The translations under genes and the position numbers were made by a program. This document shows positions 24,921-33,074 of a stretch of DNA of 64,000 nucleotides, piece after piece (within the stretch, counting starts at the first letter, position 1; each line of letters starts with the position of its first letter). Under the pieces are notes generated by a model, which was given only the letters and a program-made list of their open reading frames with translations, was not told the origin of the DNA and searched no databases. This DNA comes from Proteiniclasticum ruminis DSM 24773. GTDB lineage: Bacteria; Bacillota; Clostridia; Clostridiales; Clostridiaceae. The stretch covers positions 1 to 64,000 of the forward strand of contig NZ_JNKC01000001.1 in NCBI RefSeq assembly GCF_000701905.1, read 5' to 3'.

Positions 24921-24960
24921 GTACCATGGAGTTCCTTCCGAACTCCGTACCATATGTTAC
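24921..24960 (-). promoter_or_regulatory. Palindromic operator in front of the binding-protein/GTPase/ABC operon
   Basis: A perfect 7-5-7 inverted repeat GGAGTTC-N5-GAACTCC (24928-24946) is flanked on both sides by the direct repeat GTACCAT (24921-24927 and 24947-24953); GTACCATATGTTAC (24947-24960) is itself a near-perfect palindrome. On the minus strand TACAAT next to the inverted repeat could be the -10 element. The next gene upstream encodes a Crp/Fnr regulator, a candidate ligand of the 14-bp palindrome. Confidence 0.55.
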
Positions 24961-24998
24961 GGAAATACTTTCTTGTACATCGTTCCAAGACAAAAGAA

Positions 24999-25023
24999 AG
25001 AACCCTGAAATAATCAAGGTTCT
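24999..25023 (-). terminator. Terminator after the Crp/Fnr gene
   Basis: AGAACC.TGA / TCA.GGTTCT stem followed on the minus strand by CTTTCTTTT, which separates the regulator from the downstream operon. Confidence 0.65.
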
Positions 25024-25033
25024 TCACTATATA

Positions 25034-25720
25034 CTATTCCAGTTCAGCAAGCTGATCGCTCACATAGAATTTATTTCTAGAAAAGTCAATCAGATTGTCA
25101 CGCTTCATATTCATCAGCTCTCTGGAGAGCGCCGGTCTTGACACCTGAAGGTACTCGGCAAGTTCTTCCCGGTTCATTGGTAGAATCAGGGGATTCTGCT
25201 TTTGGGATTTCCATTCAATCTGAAACAGCCGAATCAGCTTTCGACGCAGAGAACGCATGGATAAAATCTCAAGTTTCTGGTTCAGCTTCAGCGCCTTTTT
25301 CGATACAAGCTTCAGCATATTCATCTGAAAAACTGCTGCTCCTGCTGTTTCGTTCAGATGTAAAAGCTGCTGCCTGGGAAGGATCAGTACCGCTGAAGGT
25401 TCTTCTGCCATTACGCTTGCCGTCCAATGCTCTCCTGTGTATACCGCAACTTCTCCAAATATATCTCCAGGTTTTAATGTCGCCATCCTATGTCTTTCTC
25501 CCGCAGCATTTTCTTTAAAGACCGATGCCATTCCTGTGAGCAGAACCCCTATGCCCGATATCATCTCCCCTTCCATTCCGATGAACTCTCCCTTATCAAA
25601 AGAAGCATAATTACCGTGAACAGATGAGATAAAGCGGATCACTTCATTTCTTGGCATTCCTTGGAAAATCGGAAGCCTCAAGAGAAAATCTGAAGAAACA
25701 TCACGCTCCATCTTATTCAT
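25034..25720 (-). CDS. Crp/Fnr-family transcriptional regulator
   Basis: About 228 residues: an N-terminal cyclic-nucleotide-binding-type domain (DFLLRLPIFQGMPRNEVIRF…FDKGEFIGMEGE…GDIFGEVAVY), a long dimer helix, and a Crp-type winged helix (MNREELAEYLQVSRPALSRELMNM). No N-terminal Fe-S cysteines are visible, so it is not a classic Fnr. Start is uncertain (ATG 25732, 25720 or 25711); the gene begins within or right after the CofE-like gene, so it is coupled. In Clostridia similar regulators (HcpR, PrfA-like) respond to nitrosative or redox signals. It probably controls the adjacent operon; the effector is unknown. Confidence 0.88.
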   Translation of the reverse strand: MNKMERDVSSDFLLRLPIFQGMPRNEVIRFISSVHGNYASFDKGEFIGMEGEMISGIGVLLTGMASVFKENAAGERHRMATLKPGDIFGEVAVYTGEHWTASVMAEEPSAVLILPRQQLLHLNETAGAAVFQMNMLKLVSKKALKLNQKLEILSMRSLRRKLIRLFQIEWKSQKQNPLILPMNREELAEYLQVSRPALSRELMNMKRDNLIDFSRNKFYVSDQLAELE

Positions 25721-25721
25721 G

Positions 25722-26915
25722 CTATTTGGCATAGCTGTCAAAATACCCTTGGATAAGAATGATCGGAGTGCCTTTATCTCCACTTCCTGAAGTCAGATCA
25801 CTCAAAGAGCCCAAAAGATCTGTGAGTCTTCTTGGCGTTGTTCCTTCAGCGGTCATATCTCCGGTAAGATCTTCCCCTTTTTTCTCGATATAAGCTCTTA
25901 TGGCATCTTCCAGCTCACGGCCTTTCAAGTGTGAAAACTCATTGTCTGCAATATATTTCAGTTTGATTTCATTGGGCTGGCCTACAAGTCCTGAGGTATA
26001 AGCTGGTGAAACCACCGGATCTGCCAGCTCCCAAATACCGCCAACCGGATCTTTGAACGCACCATCTCCATAAACCATCACTTCAATATTCTTCCCTGTT
26101 TTCTCCAGGAATTTATCATGAATCTGATCCACCACATTCTGACAATCTCTTGGGAAAAGCTTCAATGTTTCATCTGTTGCCTTATTGCTTCCAAGGAGTC
26201 CATAATCCTCATTGTATCCGCTGCCATTCCTTGATGCATTCAAAATTTCCGCAAGACTGTATATGGTCTTGGCTCCTGCTTTTTCCAACAGACGACGGGT
26301 TCTCTTTCTTGTATGTATATCACAATGAAGCACATGCGGTGTGTATGTCAGCACTGCTTTAGGATGATTAGCCAGTAAAACTTCTACCTCGCATCCTTCA
26401 CTCAAAATGACATTTTTGTAGAAATCAATATAGTCGATACCAGTAAAAGGATGCTTTTCATAGCCAAACAGCTCTCTGAATTTCGCTTCAGTCAGAACAT
26501 CCTCATAAGGATCAATATTTTTGTCATCCAGCTGATCAAATGTAACGAGACCATTTCCCACTTCATCAGAAGGATAGCTGAGCATTAGGACAATTTTCTT
26601 CGCACCTCTGGCAATTCCTTTTAAACACAATGAGAAGCGGTTTCTGCTTAGTATGGGGAAAATCACCCCGATGGCGTCCGCGTCTTTAAACTTCTCTTTT
26701 ACATCTTCTGCAATGTCATCCACTGAGGCATAATTCCCCTGCGCCCTTGCAACTACTGCTTCCGTTACAGAAACTATATCCTGATTCTCCAACTGGATTC
26801 CTGAGCTGTTCACCGCTTTCAAAACAGAATCCACAACAATTTCTGTGATATCATCCCCTTTTTTGATAATAGGCGCTCTAATACCACGTGAAGTAGTTCC
26901 AATGAGTCTTTCCAT
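25722..26915 (-). CDS. Coenzyme F420-0:L-glutamate ligase (CofE)-like protein
   Basis: 397 residues from ATG 26915 (GGAGG 7 nt upstream; the longer reading from 26984 has no ribosome site). The N-terminus (TTSRGIRAPIIKKGDDITEIVVDSV) and the segments QDIVSVTEAVVARAQGNYAS and VYGDGAFKDPVGGIWELADPVVSP follow the CofE/F420-ligase fold. Clostridial homologues exist in genomes with no known F420 pathway, so its glutamyl acceptor is unknown. It is transcribed with the Crp/Fnr gene, upstream of the GTPase/ABC operon, which may hint at a common cofactor theme. Confidence 0.75.
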   Translation of the reverse strand: MERLIGTTSRGIRAPIIKKGDDITEIVVDSVLKAVNSSGIQLENQDIVSVTEAVVARAQGNYASVDDIAEDVKEKFKDADAIGVIFPILSRNRFSLCLKGIARGAKKIVLMLSYPSDEVGNGLVTFDQLDDKNIDPYEDVLTEAKFRELFGYEKHPFTGIDYIDFYKNVILSEGCEVEVLLANHPKAVLTYTPHVLHCDIHTRKRTRRLLEKAGAKTIYSLAEILNASRNGSGYNEDYGLLGSNKATDETLKLFPRDCQNVVDQIHDKFLEKTGKNIEVMVYGDGAFKDPVGGIWELADPVVSPAYTSGLVGQPNEIKLKYIADNEFSHLKGRELEDAIRAYIEKKGEDLTGDMTAEGTTPRRLTDLLGSLSDLTSGSGDKGTPIILIQGYFDSYAK

Positions 26916-27108
26916 AATATTTCCTCCGTTTGTTCTCATACTTTCAATTGCTTTACAATCTATTATACCTTTCTCGAACGACATATATCAACTTCCAATT
27001 TCTGTTCGCCTTACAAAAAGGTATTCATTTGTATTTTAAGAAATTCTTTCGTAATCAGGTCGCTCTCATGTATACTTGTAGTAAATCAAATAACGAGGGG
27101 GAAAACAC

Positions 27109-28074
27109 ATGAAACCTCTAAAAAAAATCACATTAAAAGCACTCTCAAGCATAAATCTGAACATCAAAAAGAATTATCGGCTCTATAGAAAAGTTCAGCG
27201 GATCATCACCACTCCACTTAAACCAGATTACGAAACCCTGGACGAGAAAATCATGGTGGGAGAGCGAGAAATCCCTGTACGAGTCTTCAGTCCTCCAGGC
27301 ATCGAGATGAACAAGGTCATGATTTTCTTTCACGGCGGAGGTTGGGTCACTGGGGATATTGATACGTATACACCCATATGCAGTTCTTTAGCTGATTCGT
27401 GCAGACAGACCGTTATCTCTGTAGATTACAGACTAGCGCCTGAATACCCTTTTCCCAAAGGCCTCATCGACTGCTACATCGCAACAAAAGCAATCTTTCT
27501 GGAAGCCGACAAACTGGGCATCCACCCTGATGACATAACTTTGGTTGGTGACAGTGCAGGAGGGAATCTGGCAGCAGCTGTATCCATTTTAGCGGCAAAA
27601 AAGAAGGAATTCTCTCCAAAGAGACAAATACTCATCTATCCCTCCACCTACTATGACCATTCACCAGCTTCTCCTTTTGCTTCCGTAACAGAAAACGGGG
27701 AGGATTATATTCTTACGGCGCGTAGAATTGAGGACTATATGGATTTATATGTACCCGTGAAGAAAGAGCGGCTCAATCCATTTGTGGCCCCACTGCTTTC
27801 AGAAAACCTCAATGATCAGCCAAATACCCTTCTCATTACCGCAGAGTTTGATCCTCTTCGGGATGAGGGGGATGCCTATGGAATGAAGCTGAGAGAATTT
27901 GGCAACGCCGTTAGAACTTTCTGTATTAAGGGCGCCATCCATGGTTTTCTTGGAAACCCGCTGGCGATAGATGAAATCAGGAAAACACATGAGCTCATTA
28001 AAATATTTTTGAATGAACCGGTTCAGGAAGGTCGTGTTAAAGATGAAAGAACAGAAGAAATACAAATGGAGTAA
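27109..28074 (+). CDS. Alpha/beta hydrolase (hormone-sensitive-lipase family)
   Basis: 321 residues. The oxyanion motif FFHGGGWVTGD (near residue 70), nucleophile elbow GDSAGGNLAA (near 145), acid in the TAEFDPLRDEG segment and histidine in GAIHGFLG give a complete catalytic triad typical of the HSL/AB_hydrolase_3 group of esterases. The N-terminal ~35 residues are basic. AGGGGG lies 7 nt before ATG 27109. Its 3' end overlaps the acyltransferase gene by about 30 bp, so the two are coupled and probably act on one acyl substrate. Confidence 0.88.
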   Translation: MKPLKKITLKALSSINLNIKKNYRLYRKVQRIITTPLKPDYETLDEKIMVGEREIPVRVFSPPGIEMNKVMIFFHGGGWVTGDIDTYTPICSSLADSCRQTVISVDYRLAPEYPFPKGLIDCYIATKAIFLEADKLGIHPDDITLVGDSAGGNLAAAVSILAAKKKEFSPKRQILIYPSTYYDHSPASPFASVTENGEDYILTARRIEDYMDLYVPVKKERLNPFVAPLLSENLNDQPNTLLITAEFDPLRDEGDAYGMKLREFGNAVRTFCIKGAIHGFLGNPLAIDEIRKTHELIKIFLNEPVQEGRVKDERTEEIQME

Positions 28075-29317
28075 ACTGGATAATGCCTCCAAAATATTCC
28101 CTTCCACCATGAATGCACGGGATACAAAGGTATTCAGACTTAGCTGCTTTTTAAAAGATGAGGTGGATAAAAGGATTCTGGAGGAAGCCATTGAGCCAAC
28201 ACTGCAGAGTTTTCCCATCTACCGGTCTGTTTTAAGACGCGGTGTATTCTGGTATTACCTTGAGGAAAGTGATCTGATGCCTATGGTGGAGGAAGAGCAT
28301 CTGTCTCTTTGTGCCCCTCTCTATCTGAAAGAATCAAGAGATCTTCTGTTTAGAGTCCTCTACTATAAAAATAGAATCAGTGTGGAAATATTTCATGCAC
28401 TCAGTGACGGAGCTGGAGCCATATGGTTCTTTGAAACTCTGCTGTTCCATTATCTTACAAAAAGATATGCTGATTTCTTCACAGAAGACTTTCTCACACT
28501 CCTTCCCAAGGCAGCCATCAGTCAAAAGATGGATGACAGCTTTGAAAAAACCTACGATAAAACCTCCGCTGTAAAAGGAGAAAAACCAAGTCCAAAGAAA
28601 AGAAGAAAAGTTTACCGTTTTAAAGGAACCAAAGTAGAAGAAAACAGAACAAAACTCATTGAAGGCACGATGTCCACAAAAAGAATCCTCGCACTTGCCC
28701 ACGAATACAACACCACCATGACCATATTCCTTACGTCTCTCTACTTCTATGTGATTTTACAGGAGAGGCCCCAAAAAATGAGTCACCATGAAATTGTACT
28801 TCAGGTTCCCGTTAACCTGCGGCCATTTTTTGCATCGAGCACAGCACGCAATTTCTTTGCAGCAATGAATATCGTGCTTGAACCAAAAGAGACGGAGTGG
28901 ACTTTGGAAGACATTATAAAAACAGTTGAACTGCAATTCCAACGGGAAATGAGTCTTCCTCATATAAAAGAGCATGTGGATCACCTGATGGCATTGGAAA
29001 AAAATCCATTGGCAAGACTGATCCCGCTCCCATTGAAAGATCTGACCCTGAAAATTGCCAATGCAATAAAAGATAGAGCCATTACCTCATCCATATCGAA
29101 TGTTGGACGCATTTCAATGCATAAGGAGTTCCGACCATTCATCGAAAAATTCAGTGTCTACGTCAGTGCCAGGAGACCCCAGATAGTGCTGTGTTCCTAT
29201 GAAGATCAACTGGTCATCAGCTTCACATCTCCATTCCATGATACTGAGCTTCAACGGCTTTTCTTTTCATTTCTTACCGACAAGGGTATCGATGTTATCA
29301 TATCCGGAAATTTATAG
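28043..29317 (+). CDS. Condensation/alcohol acetyltransferase-like acyltransferase
   Basis: 424 residues from ATG 28043. The HxxxD motif of the BAHD/condensation/WES acyltransferase superfamily is visible as HALSDGAGAIW (near residue 126), and the second domain carries VPVNLRPFFASSTARNFFA, the expected structural loop. No membrane segment. The superfamily transfers acyl groups from CoA or carrier proteins to alcohols or amines. Its 5' end overlaps the esterase gene and the zinc-ribbon membrane protein follows 12 bp later, forming a three-gene unit. Substrates cannot be read from the sequence. Confidence 0.75.
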   Translation: MKEQKKYKWSKLDNASKIFPSTMNARDTKVFRLSCFLKDEVDKRILEEAIEPTLQSFPIYRSVLRRGVFWYYLEESDLMPMVEEEHLSLCAPLYLKESRDLLFRVLYYKNRISVEIFHALSDGAGAIWFFETLLFHYLTKRYADFFTEDFLTLLPKAAISQKMDDSFEKTYDKTSAVKGEKPSPKKRRKVYRFKGTKVEENRTKLIEGTMSTKRILALAHEYNTTMTIFLTSLYFYVILQERPQKMSHHEIVLQVPVNLRPFFASSTARNFFAAMNIVLEPKETEWTLEDIIKTVELQFQREMSLPHIKEHVDHLMALEKNPLARLIPLPLKDLTLKIANAIKDRAITSSISNVGRISMHKEFRPFIEKFSVYVSARRPQIVLCSYEDQLVISFTSPFHDTELQRLFFSFLTDKGIDVIISGNL

Positions 29318-29329
29318 GAGGATATTGTA

Positions 29330-29995
29330 ATGCAGTACTGCACACATTGTAAAGTTCAATTGCTTGAAACCAGAAAACACTGTCCTCTATGTGGCAATAG
29401 CTTGAAAATAGAAACGGATCAGGACATAAGTGAGTCCTTCCCGAAGATTGATTCTTATATCAAAGGGACAGGCAAACTGAAACTTCTTCTTTTCCTATCA
29501 GTAGTGATTATTATACTGAGTTTCACGGTTTACGCATTCTTCCCCACGGAGTTGAATTATCCGCTCCTCATCACTTTAGGCATGGGCAGCTTGTGGCTTG
29601 ATATGATTTTTTTGGTGAAAAGAAGATTTCACATTCCCAAAAAAATAGTCTGGCAAGTATTCATTCTGGCAGCGCTTTCTTTATTTTGGGATTGGAATAC
29701 CGGATGGCGTGGCTGGTCTATTACTTATTTCATCCCATTTCTTTATATTACTGCTTTGCTTCTCATGTACGCCATTGCGGTGATCATGAAGCTGAACAGC
29801 CGGGATTATATAACCTACGCCTTTATGTCGGCTTTATTCGGTATACTGCCTGTCCTATTTATCATGCTGGACTGGGTTACAATGAAATACCCTTCCATTT
29901 TAAGCATCGCCTTCAGCAGCACCATCCTGTCAGCCATATTTATCCTGCAATGGGACAGCATTAAACTGGAATTCCAAAAACGAATGCACATTTAG
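29330..29995 (+). CDS. DUF6320-type zinc-ribbon membrane protein
   Basis: 221 residues: an N-terminal zinc ribbon (CTHCKVQLLETRKHCPLCG) followed by six to seven hydrophobic segments with short loops. This matches the layout of DUF6320 proteins, whose genes are often seen next to an esterase and an alcohol-acetyltransferase-like gene in Clostridia (from general memory). GGAGG lies 7 nt before ATG 29330. Function unknown; a membrane platform for the two soluble enzymes is one possibility. Confidence 0.72.
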   Translation: MQYCTHCKVQLLETRKHCPLCGNSLKIETDQDISESFPKIDSYIKGTGKLKLLLFLSVVIIILSFTVYAFFPTELNYPLLITLGMGSLWLDMIFLVKRRFHIPKKIVWQVFILAALSLFWDWNTGWRGWSITYFIPFLYITALLLMYAIAVIMKLNSRDYITYAFMSALFGILPVLFIMLDWVTMKYPSILSIAFSSTILSAIFILQWDSIKLEFQKRMHI

Positions 29996-30002
29996 CCTGC
30001 AG

Positions 30003-30036
30003 AAAAGCCGGGATCCTTGATCCCGGCTCTTTTTTA
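30003..30036. terminator. Terminator of the esterase-acyltransferase-DUF6320 operon
   Basis: Stem AGCCGGGATC / GATCCCGGCT with flanking A and T runs, also able to terminate the convergent phzF-like gene. Confidence 0.9.
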
Positions 30037-30879
30037 GCCCAGTGGAATGATATCGGAGACCCCTCCGCCAACAAAGACTTTAGTATTTTCTCCATCATCT
30101 CTCAAAAGTATGTCAATTTCTGATGGTCTTGCCATAAACATGCCTTGAAAGAAGGTTCTCGTAGTCTCTGAAGCTTTGGGGAGTATGCCATACTTGTATA
30201 AGTACACAGCAAGAGCACCACTGGCAGTTCCTGTGGCAGATTCCTCCTGAATACCAAGTAATGGCGCAAAGTTCCTCATGTGCACGGAACCGTCTGGTCC
30301 ATAAGAATACACATGGTATCCTGCCATATCTGCTTTAGAAGAAATATCAGCAATTTTATTGAAATCAGGTCGTAACGTGCGAAGAATTTCAAGACTCTTC
30401 ACGCCCACGATGAGATCTTTCAGTCCTGTTGATACAATTTGAGGAGAAGGCAGTTCTAAAAGGCTGTCCGTCTCAATACCCAAAGAATCTGATATCAGAT
30501 GTCTGTCCATGGTCTCGAAAAAATTTGGTTCATCCATTTCCAGCATGATTTTATCAGGATAGACCATGACCGTAAGGAGCCCCGCTGCAGTTTCAATTTG
30601 ATGCACCCCATCTGAAACCATCTTCAGGTGTTTCATTAAACCAATCGACGCAATGGTAGCATGACCACAAAGCCTTACTTCTTCCACTGGTGTGAAGTAT
30701 CTGATTTTACACAAAGCATCTTCAGAGGTCATGATAAACGCAGTCTCTGAAAAGTTCAGTTCTTCGGCCATTTGCTGCATCTCAGAATCCTTCAAAAAGT
30801 CTGCATAGAATACAACGCCCGCTGGATTCCCTCCACCTGGAATCTTCGAAAATGCATTTACAGTATACTTCAGTATCAT
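30034..30879 (-). CDS. PhzF-family isomerase
   Basis: 281 residues from ATG 30879 (AAGGAG 7 nt upstream). N-terminal motif YTVNAFSKIPGGGNPAGV, the catalytic-glutamate segment NFSETAF, RYFTPVEEVRLCGHATIA and the C-terminal SATGTASGALAVYL are diagnostic of the diaminopimelate-epimerase-like fold of PhzF proteins. Most members outside phenazine clusters have unknown substrates. The start is one base after the stop of a small membrane-protein gene (TGAGATG), so translation is coupled. Confidence 0.9.
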   Translation of the reverse strand: MILKYTVNAFSKIPGGGNPAGVVFYADFLKDSEMQQMAEELNFSETAFIMTSEDALCKIRYFTPVEEVRLCGHATIASIGLMKHLKMVSDGVHQIETAAGLLTVMVYPDKIMLEMDEPNFFETMDRHLISDSLGIETDSLLELPSPQIVSTGLKDLIVGVKSLEILRTLRPDFNKIADISSKADMAGYHVYSYGPDGSVHMRNFAPLLGIQEESATGTASGALAVYLYKYGILPKASETTRTFFQGMFMARPSEIDILLRDDGENTKVFVGGGVSDIIPLG

Positions 30880-30880
30880 C

Positions 30881-31057
30881 TCACTTCTCCTTATGCGCTC
30901 TGCGTTTGATTCCATCAATGATAATAAGCGTCAGTGCAAAAAGAAGTATTGGAACTGCAACAATGCCAGGGATCGTCACAATCAGATTTTCGACCAGCAG
31001 ATACCCCACTAAAATAATGATTCCCACAAAAAAATACGGGCTGAATTTACCTCTCAT
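30881..31057 (-). CDS. 58-residue membrane protein upstream of phzF-like gene
   Basis: ATG 31057 has AGGAGG about 7 nt upstream. The product has two hydrophobic segments (FFVGIIILVGYLLV and VAVPILLFALTLIIIDGI) around a short polar turn and a basic tail (KRRAHKEK): a two-helix membrane hairpin. The stop lies one base before the phzF-like start. No family recognised. The strong ribosome site and coupling argue for a real gene. Confidence 0.65.
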   Translation of the reverse strand: MRGKFSPYFFVGIIILVGYLLVENLIVTIPGIVAVPILLFALTLIIIDGIKRRAHKEK

Positions 31058-31139
31058 AGTATCCTCCTATTCACAAAACTGAGTACTATACTAATAGTAC
31101 TTCAATGAGGCATCATTGAAAAGTAAAACCCATTCGACT

Positions 31140-31364
31140 TTATGTCAGATCATAATTATTCAAAGACTCTTTCAGCTTCAGCACCTCATCCTTCGTTAAC
31201 GTGATTCCCTTCTTCATTTTTTCATGGCTAGGATCCCATTCTCTGATATCAACTTTCGCTGGTCTATCATTCCAGCTCACCAAATTTACTTCTTTTGTCC
31301 AGCCTTTGCTGGAAACAGATAGCTCACCAATTTTTCTGATGATTTCATACCTCAGTTCATCCAT
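31140..31364 (-). CDS. YdbC/PC4-like single-stranded DNA-binding protein
   Basis: 74 residues from ATG 31364 (AGGAGG 8 nt upstream). The order beta strands with KGWTKEVNLVSWNDRPAKVDIREWDPSHEKMKKGITLTKDE then an amphipathic helix matches the YdbC/transcriptional coactivator p15 (PC4) family, which forms dimers that bind single-stranded DNA. Small stand-alone gene. Nothing else is co-transcribed with it. Confidence 0.82.
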   Translation of the reverse strand: MDELRYEIIRKIGELSVSSKGWTKEVNLVSWNDRPAKVDIREWDPSHEKMKKGITLTKDEVLKLKESLNNYDLT

Positions 31365-31409
31365 TCTCTCACCTCCTTTATTGATACTATTATTCGTCAA
31401 CGGTATCAA

Positions 31410-31718
31410 ATGTATTCATAAAGGACAAAATTATTCATTTCTTCGGACAGTAATTTCACTAAAAGGAAGATGTCAGGCTCCATATACATGACTAGCGTGT
31501 GAAGTTGTAAACTTAAAATTCATATCAGAACTTTGCCGACAATAAAAAACTCCTTCTAATGTTAAACAATCCAAAGCCTAATCCGAGTTTTGATAATAAT
31601 TTGATATCTTCATCCCGATAATCAACTCAATAATTGTTAAATTAACACCTAATCAACACTATTAACAGATATCTGAGAAAAATTTACAATTCTTCATAAC
31701 TTCCTTACAAGTTAGACC
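31410..31718. other. Non-coding stretch before the NlpC/P60 gene
   Basis: A-T rich intergenic DNA of about 300 bp. The only structure I see is a set of TTAACA-like hexamers at 31642-31647 and 31653-31658 (11 bp apart) and 31662-31667, similar to PHO-box units but lying 50 bp from the nearest -10 element. No convincing reading frame or RNA. Confidence 0.4.
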
Positions 31719-31747
31719 TATAATAGGCTCTGTAATTAATTTGTAAT
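31719..31747 (+). promoter_or_regulatory. -10 element and WalR (YycF)-type box of the peptidoglycan hydrolase gene
   Basis: TATAAT at 31719-31724 is followed by TGTAAT-N5-TGTAAT (31731-31747), a perfect match to the WalR consensus TGTWAH-N5-TGTWAH. The box covers the predicted start of transcription, a position more usual for repression than activation. Confidence 0.7.
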
Positions 31748-31769
31748 GTATGAATGTTAGGAGAACACA

Positions 31770-33026
31770 ATGAAGAATATTAAATTGAAAGTCATTGCGG
31801 CAGTTATCGCTAGCTCCACAATTTTCGGAGTTACCATTCCTGTAAATGCTACTCCCGTATCCGGTGATCTGGAACAGAATGTGCAGGTACAACAAGAAGA
31901 GTACAAAGAGATTGAAAACAAAATCAATACTTTGCATATGGAGATATCAGTCATTCTGGATGAGATTACTGACATCATGGTAAAAATAGAAGATAACGAC
32001 GCGAAAATCAGCGAAGTTGAAGCGAAAAAAGCGGAAACAGAAGAGCAAATCCGTGAAACTGAAGCAAATCTTCACATTAAGATTGAAGAGTATGGCGAAA
32101 GACTCAGGGCAATGTATAAGCAGGGTAATGCTGGTATGATTAGTGCAATTCTCGGTGCAGACAGCCTTGGTGACTTCATCGCCCGAGCTGAAGCAATCAT
32201 TCAGTTTGCCAAGATTGACCGACAGCTTCTGGATGAAATTGAAGCGATGAAAGCTGCGCTAGACAATGAGAAAGCCGCACTTCAGCAGAATATAGATGCT
32301 CTTCAAATATTAAAGGCTGCAAATGAAAAAGATATGGCTGAAGCTGAGTTAAAGAAAAGTGAAGCCGATGATAAACTCGCCCAGCTTGAAGAAGAGGAAC
32401 GTAAAATTGCCGGGGACCTCAGTAATCTTGAAAACATGCTGAGCTCCACAAGCAAGTCCATCATCGATGATTCCTCAAGCAGTGATGACCAGCTGAATGC
32501 GGCAATCACTGAACTTCGTAACACCCGTTCTAGAATTATCACAGACAAAGCGGACGAGGAAGTTGTCCGTTATATCGAAAAAGCCAAGGCGATACTAAAA
32601 GAGAGAAAGCTTGAGAGAGAAAGAGCGCAAGCTTCTTCCAATGCTGGATATACAGGATCTGCTTCTGTTTCCTCCAGTGCAATTGTCAACAAAGCTTACC
32701 AGTATCTTGGCGTTAAATATGTCTGGGGCGGAACCAGTCCAAGTGGTTTTGACTGTTCTGGTTTTATCCAGTATGTTTACCGTTCACAAGGCATAAATCT
32801 TCCTAGAGCCTCAAGAGCACAGGCTGCATCAGGCAAGTATGTCAGCATTGCAAATGCACAACCTGGAGACATTCTTTATTTCGGCCAGTCCTCTGTGACT
32901 CATGTAGGTATCTATATCGGAAACGGAAAAATGATCCATTCCCCAAGACCTGGCAAATCTGTGGAGATTGTAAGTATCTCCTGGCATGTGAACAATTATC
33001 GAATCCAAGGTGCAAGAAGAATTTAA
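31770..33026 (+). CDS. Secreted coiled-coil NlpC/P60 peptidoglycan endopeptidase (CwlO-like)
   Basis: 418 residues. Signal peptide (residues ~1-28, ending VNA), then a long coiled coil (~30-270, rich in E/K/A heptads) with the MYKQGNAGMISAILGADSLGDFI segment shared by CwlO/PcsB-type proteins, a short Ser-rich linker, and a C-terminal NlpC/P60 domain with catalytic Cys in GFDCSGFIQYVY, His in SSVTHVGIYIG and the third His in MIHSPRPG. It cleaves D,L-peptide bonds in peptidoglycan and in related bacteria is switched on by FtsEX through the coiled coil. A WalR-type box upstream fits, as CwlO is a WalR target in Bacillus. Confidence 0.92.
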   Translation: MKNIKLKVIAAVIASSTIFGVTIPVNATPVSGDLEQNVQVQQEEYKEIENKINTLHMEISVILDEITDIMVKIEDNDAKISEVEAKKAETEEQIRETEANLHIKIEEYGERLRAMYKQGNAGMISAILGADSLGDFIARAEAIIQFAKIDRQLLDEIEAMKAALDNEKAALQQNIDALQILKAANEKDMAEAELKKSEADDKLAQLEEEERKIAGDLSNLENMLSSTSKSIIDDSSSSDDQLNAAITELRNTRSRIITDKADEEVVRYIEKAKAILKERKLERERAQASSNAGYTGSASVSSSAIVNKAYQYLGVKYVWGGTSPSGFDCSGFIQYVYRSQGINLPRASRAQAASGKYVSIANAQPGDILYFGQSSVTHVGIYIGNGKMIHSPRPGKSVEIVSISWHVNNYRIQGARRI

Positions 33027-33036
33027 TGAAGTCCAT

Positions 33037-33066
33037 AAAAATAGACTGCAGATGCAGTCTATTTTT
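33037..33066. terminator. Bidirectional terminator
   Basis: Stem AAAAATAGACTGC / GCAGTCTATTTTT between the convergent hydrolase and EFR1 genes. Confidence 0.9.
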
Positions 33067-33074
33067 CTTTTATT

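Noticed and set aside
31642-31667. PHO box for the NlpC/P60 gene
   Set aside because: Only two hexamers keep the 11-bp period, the third is off by two, and they lie about 50 bp from the -10 element; the WalR-type box is a better explanation.
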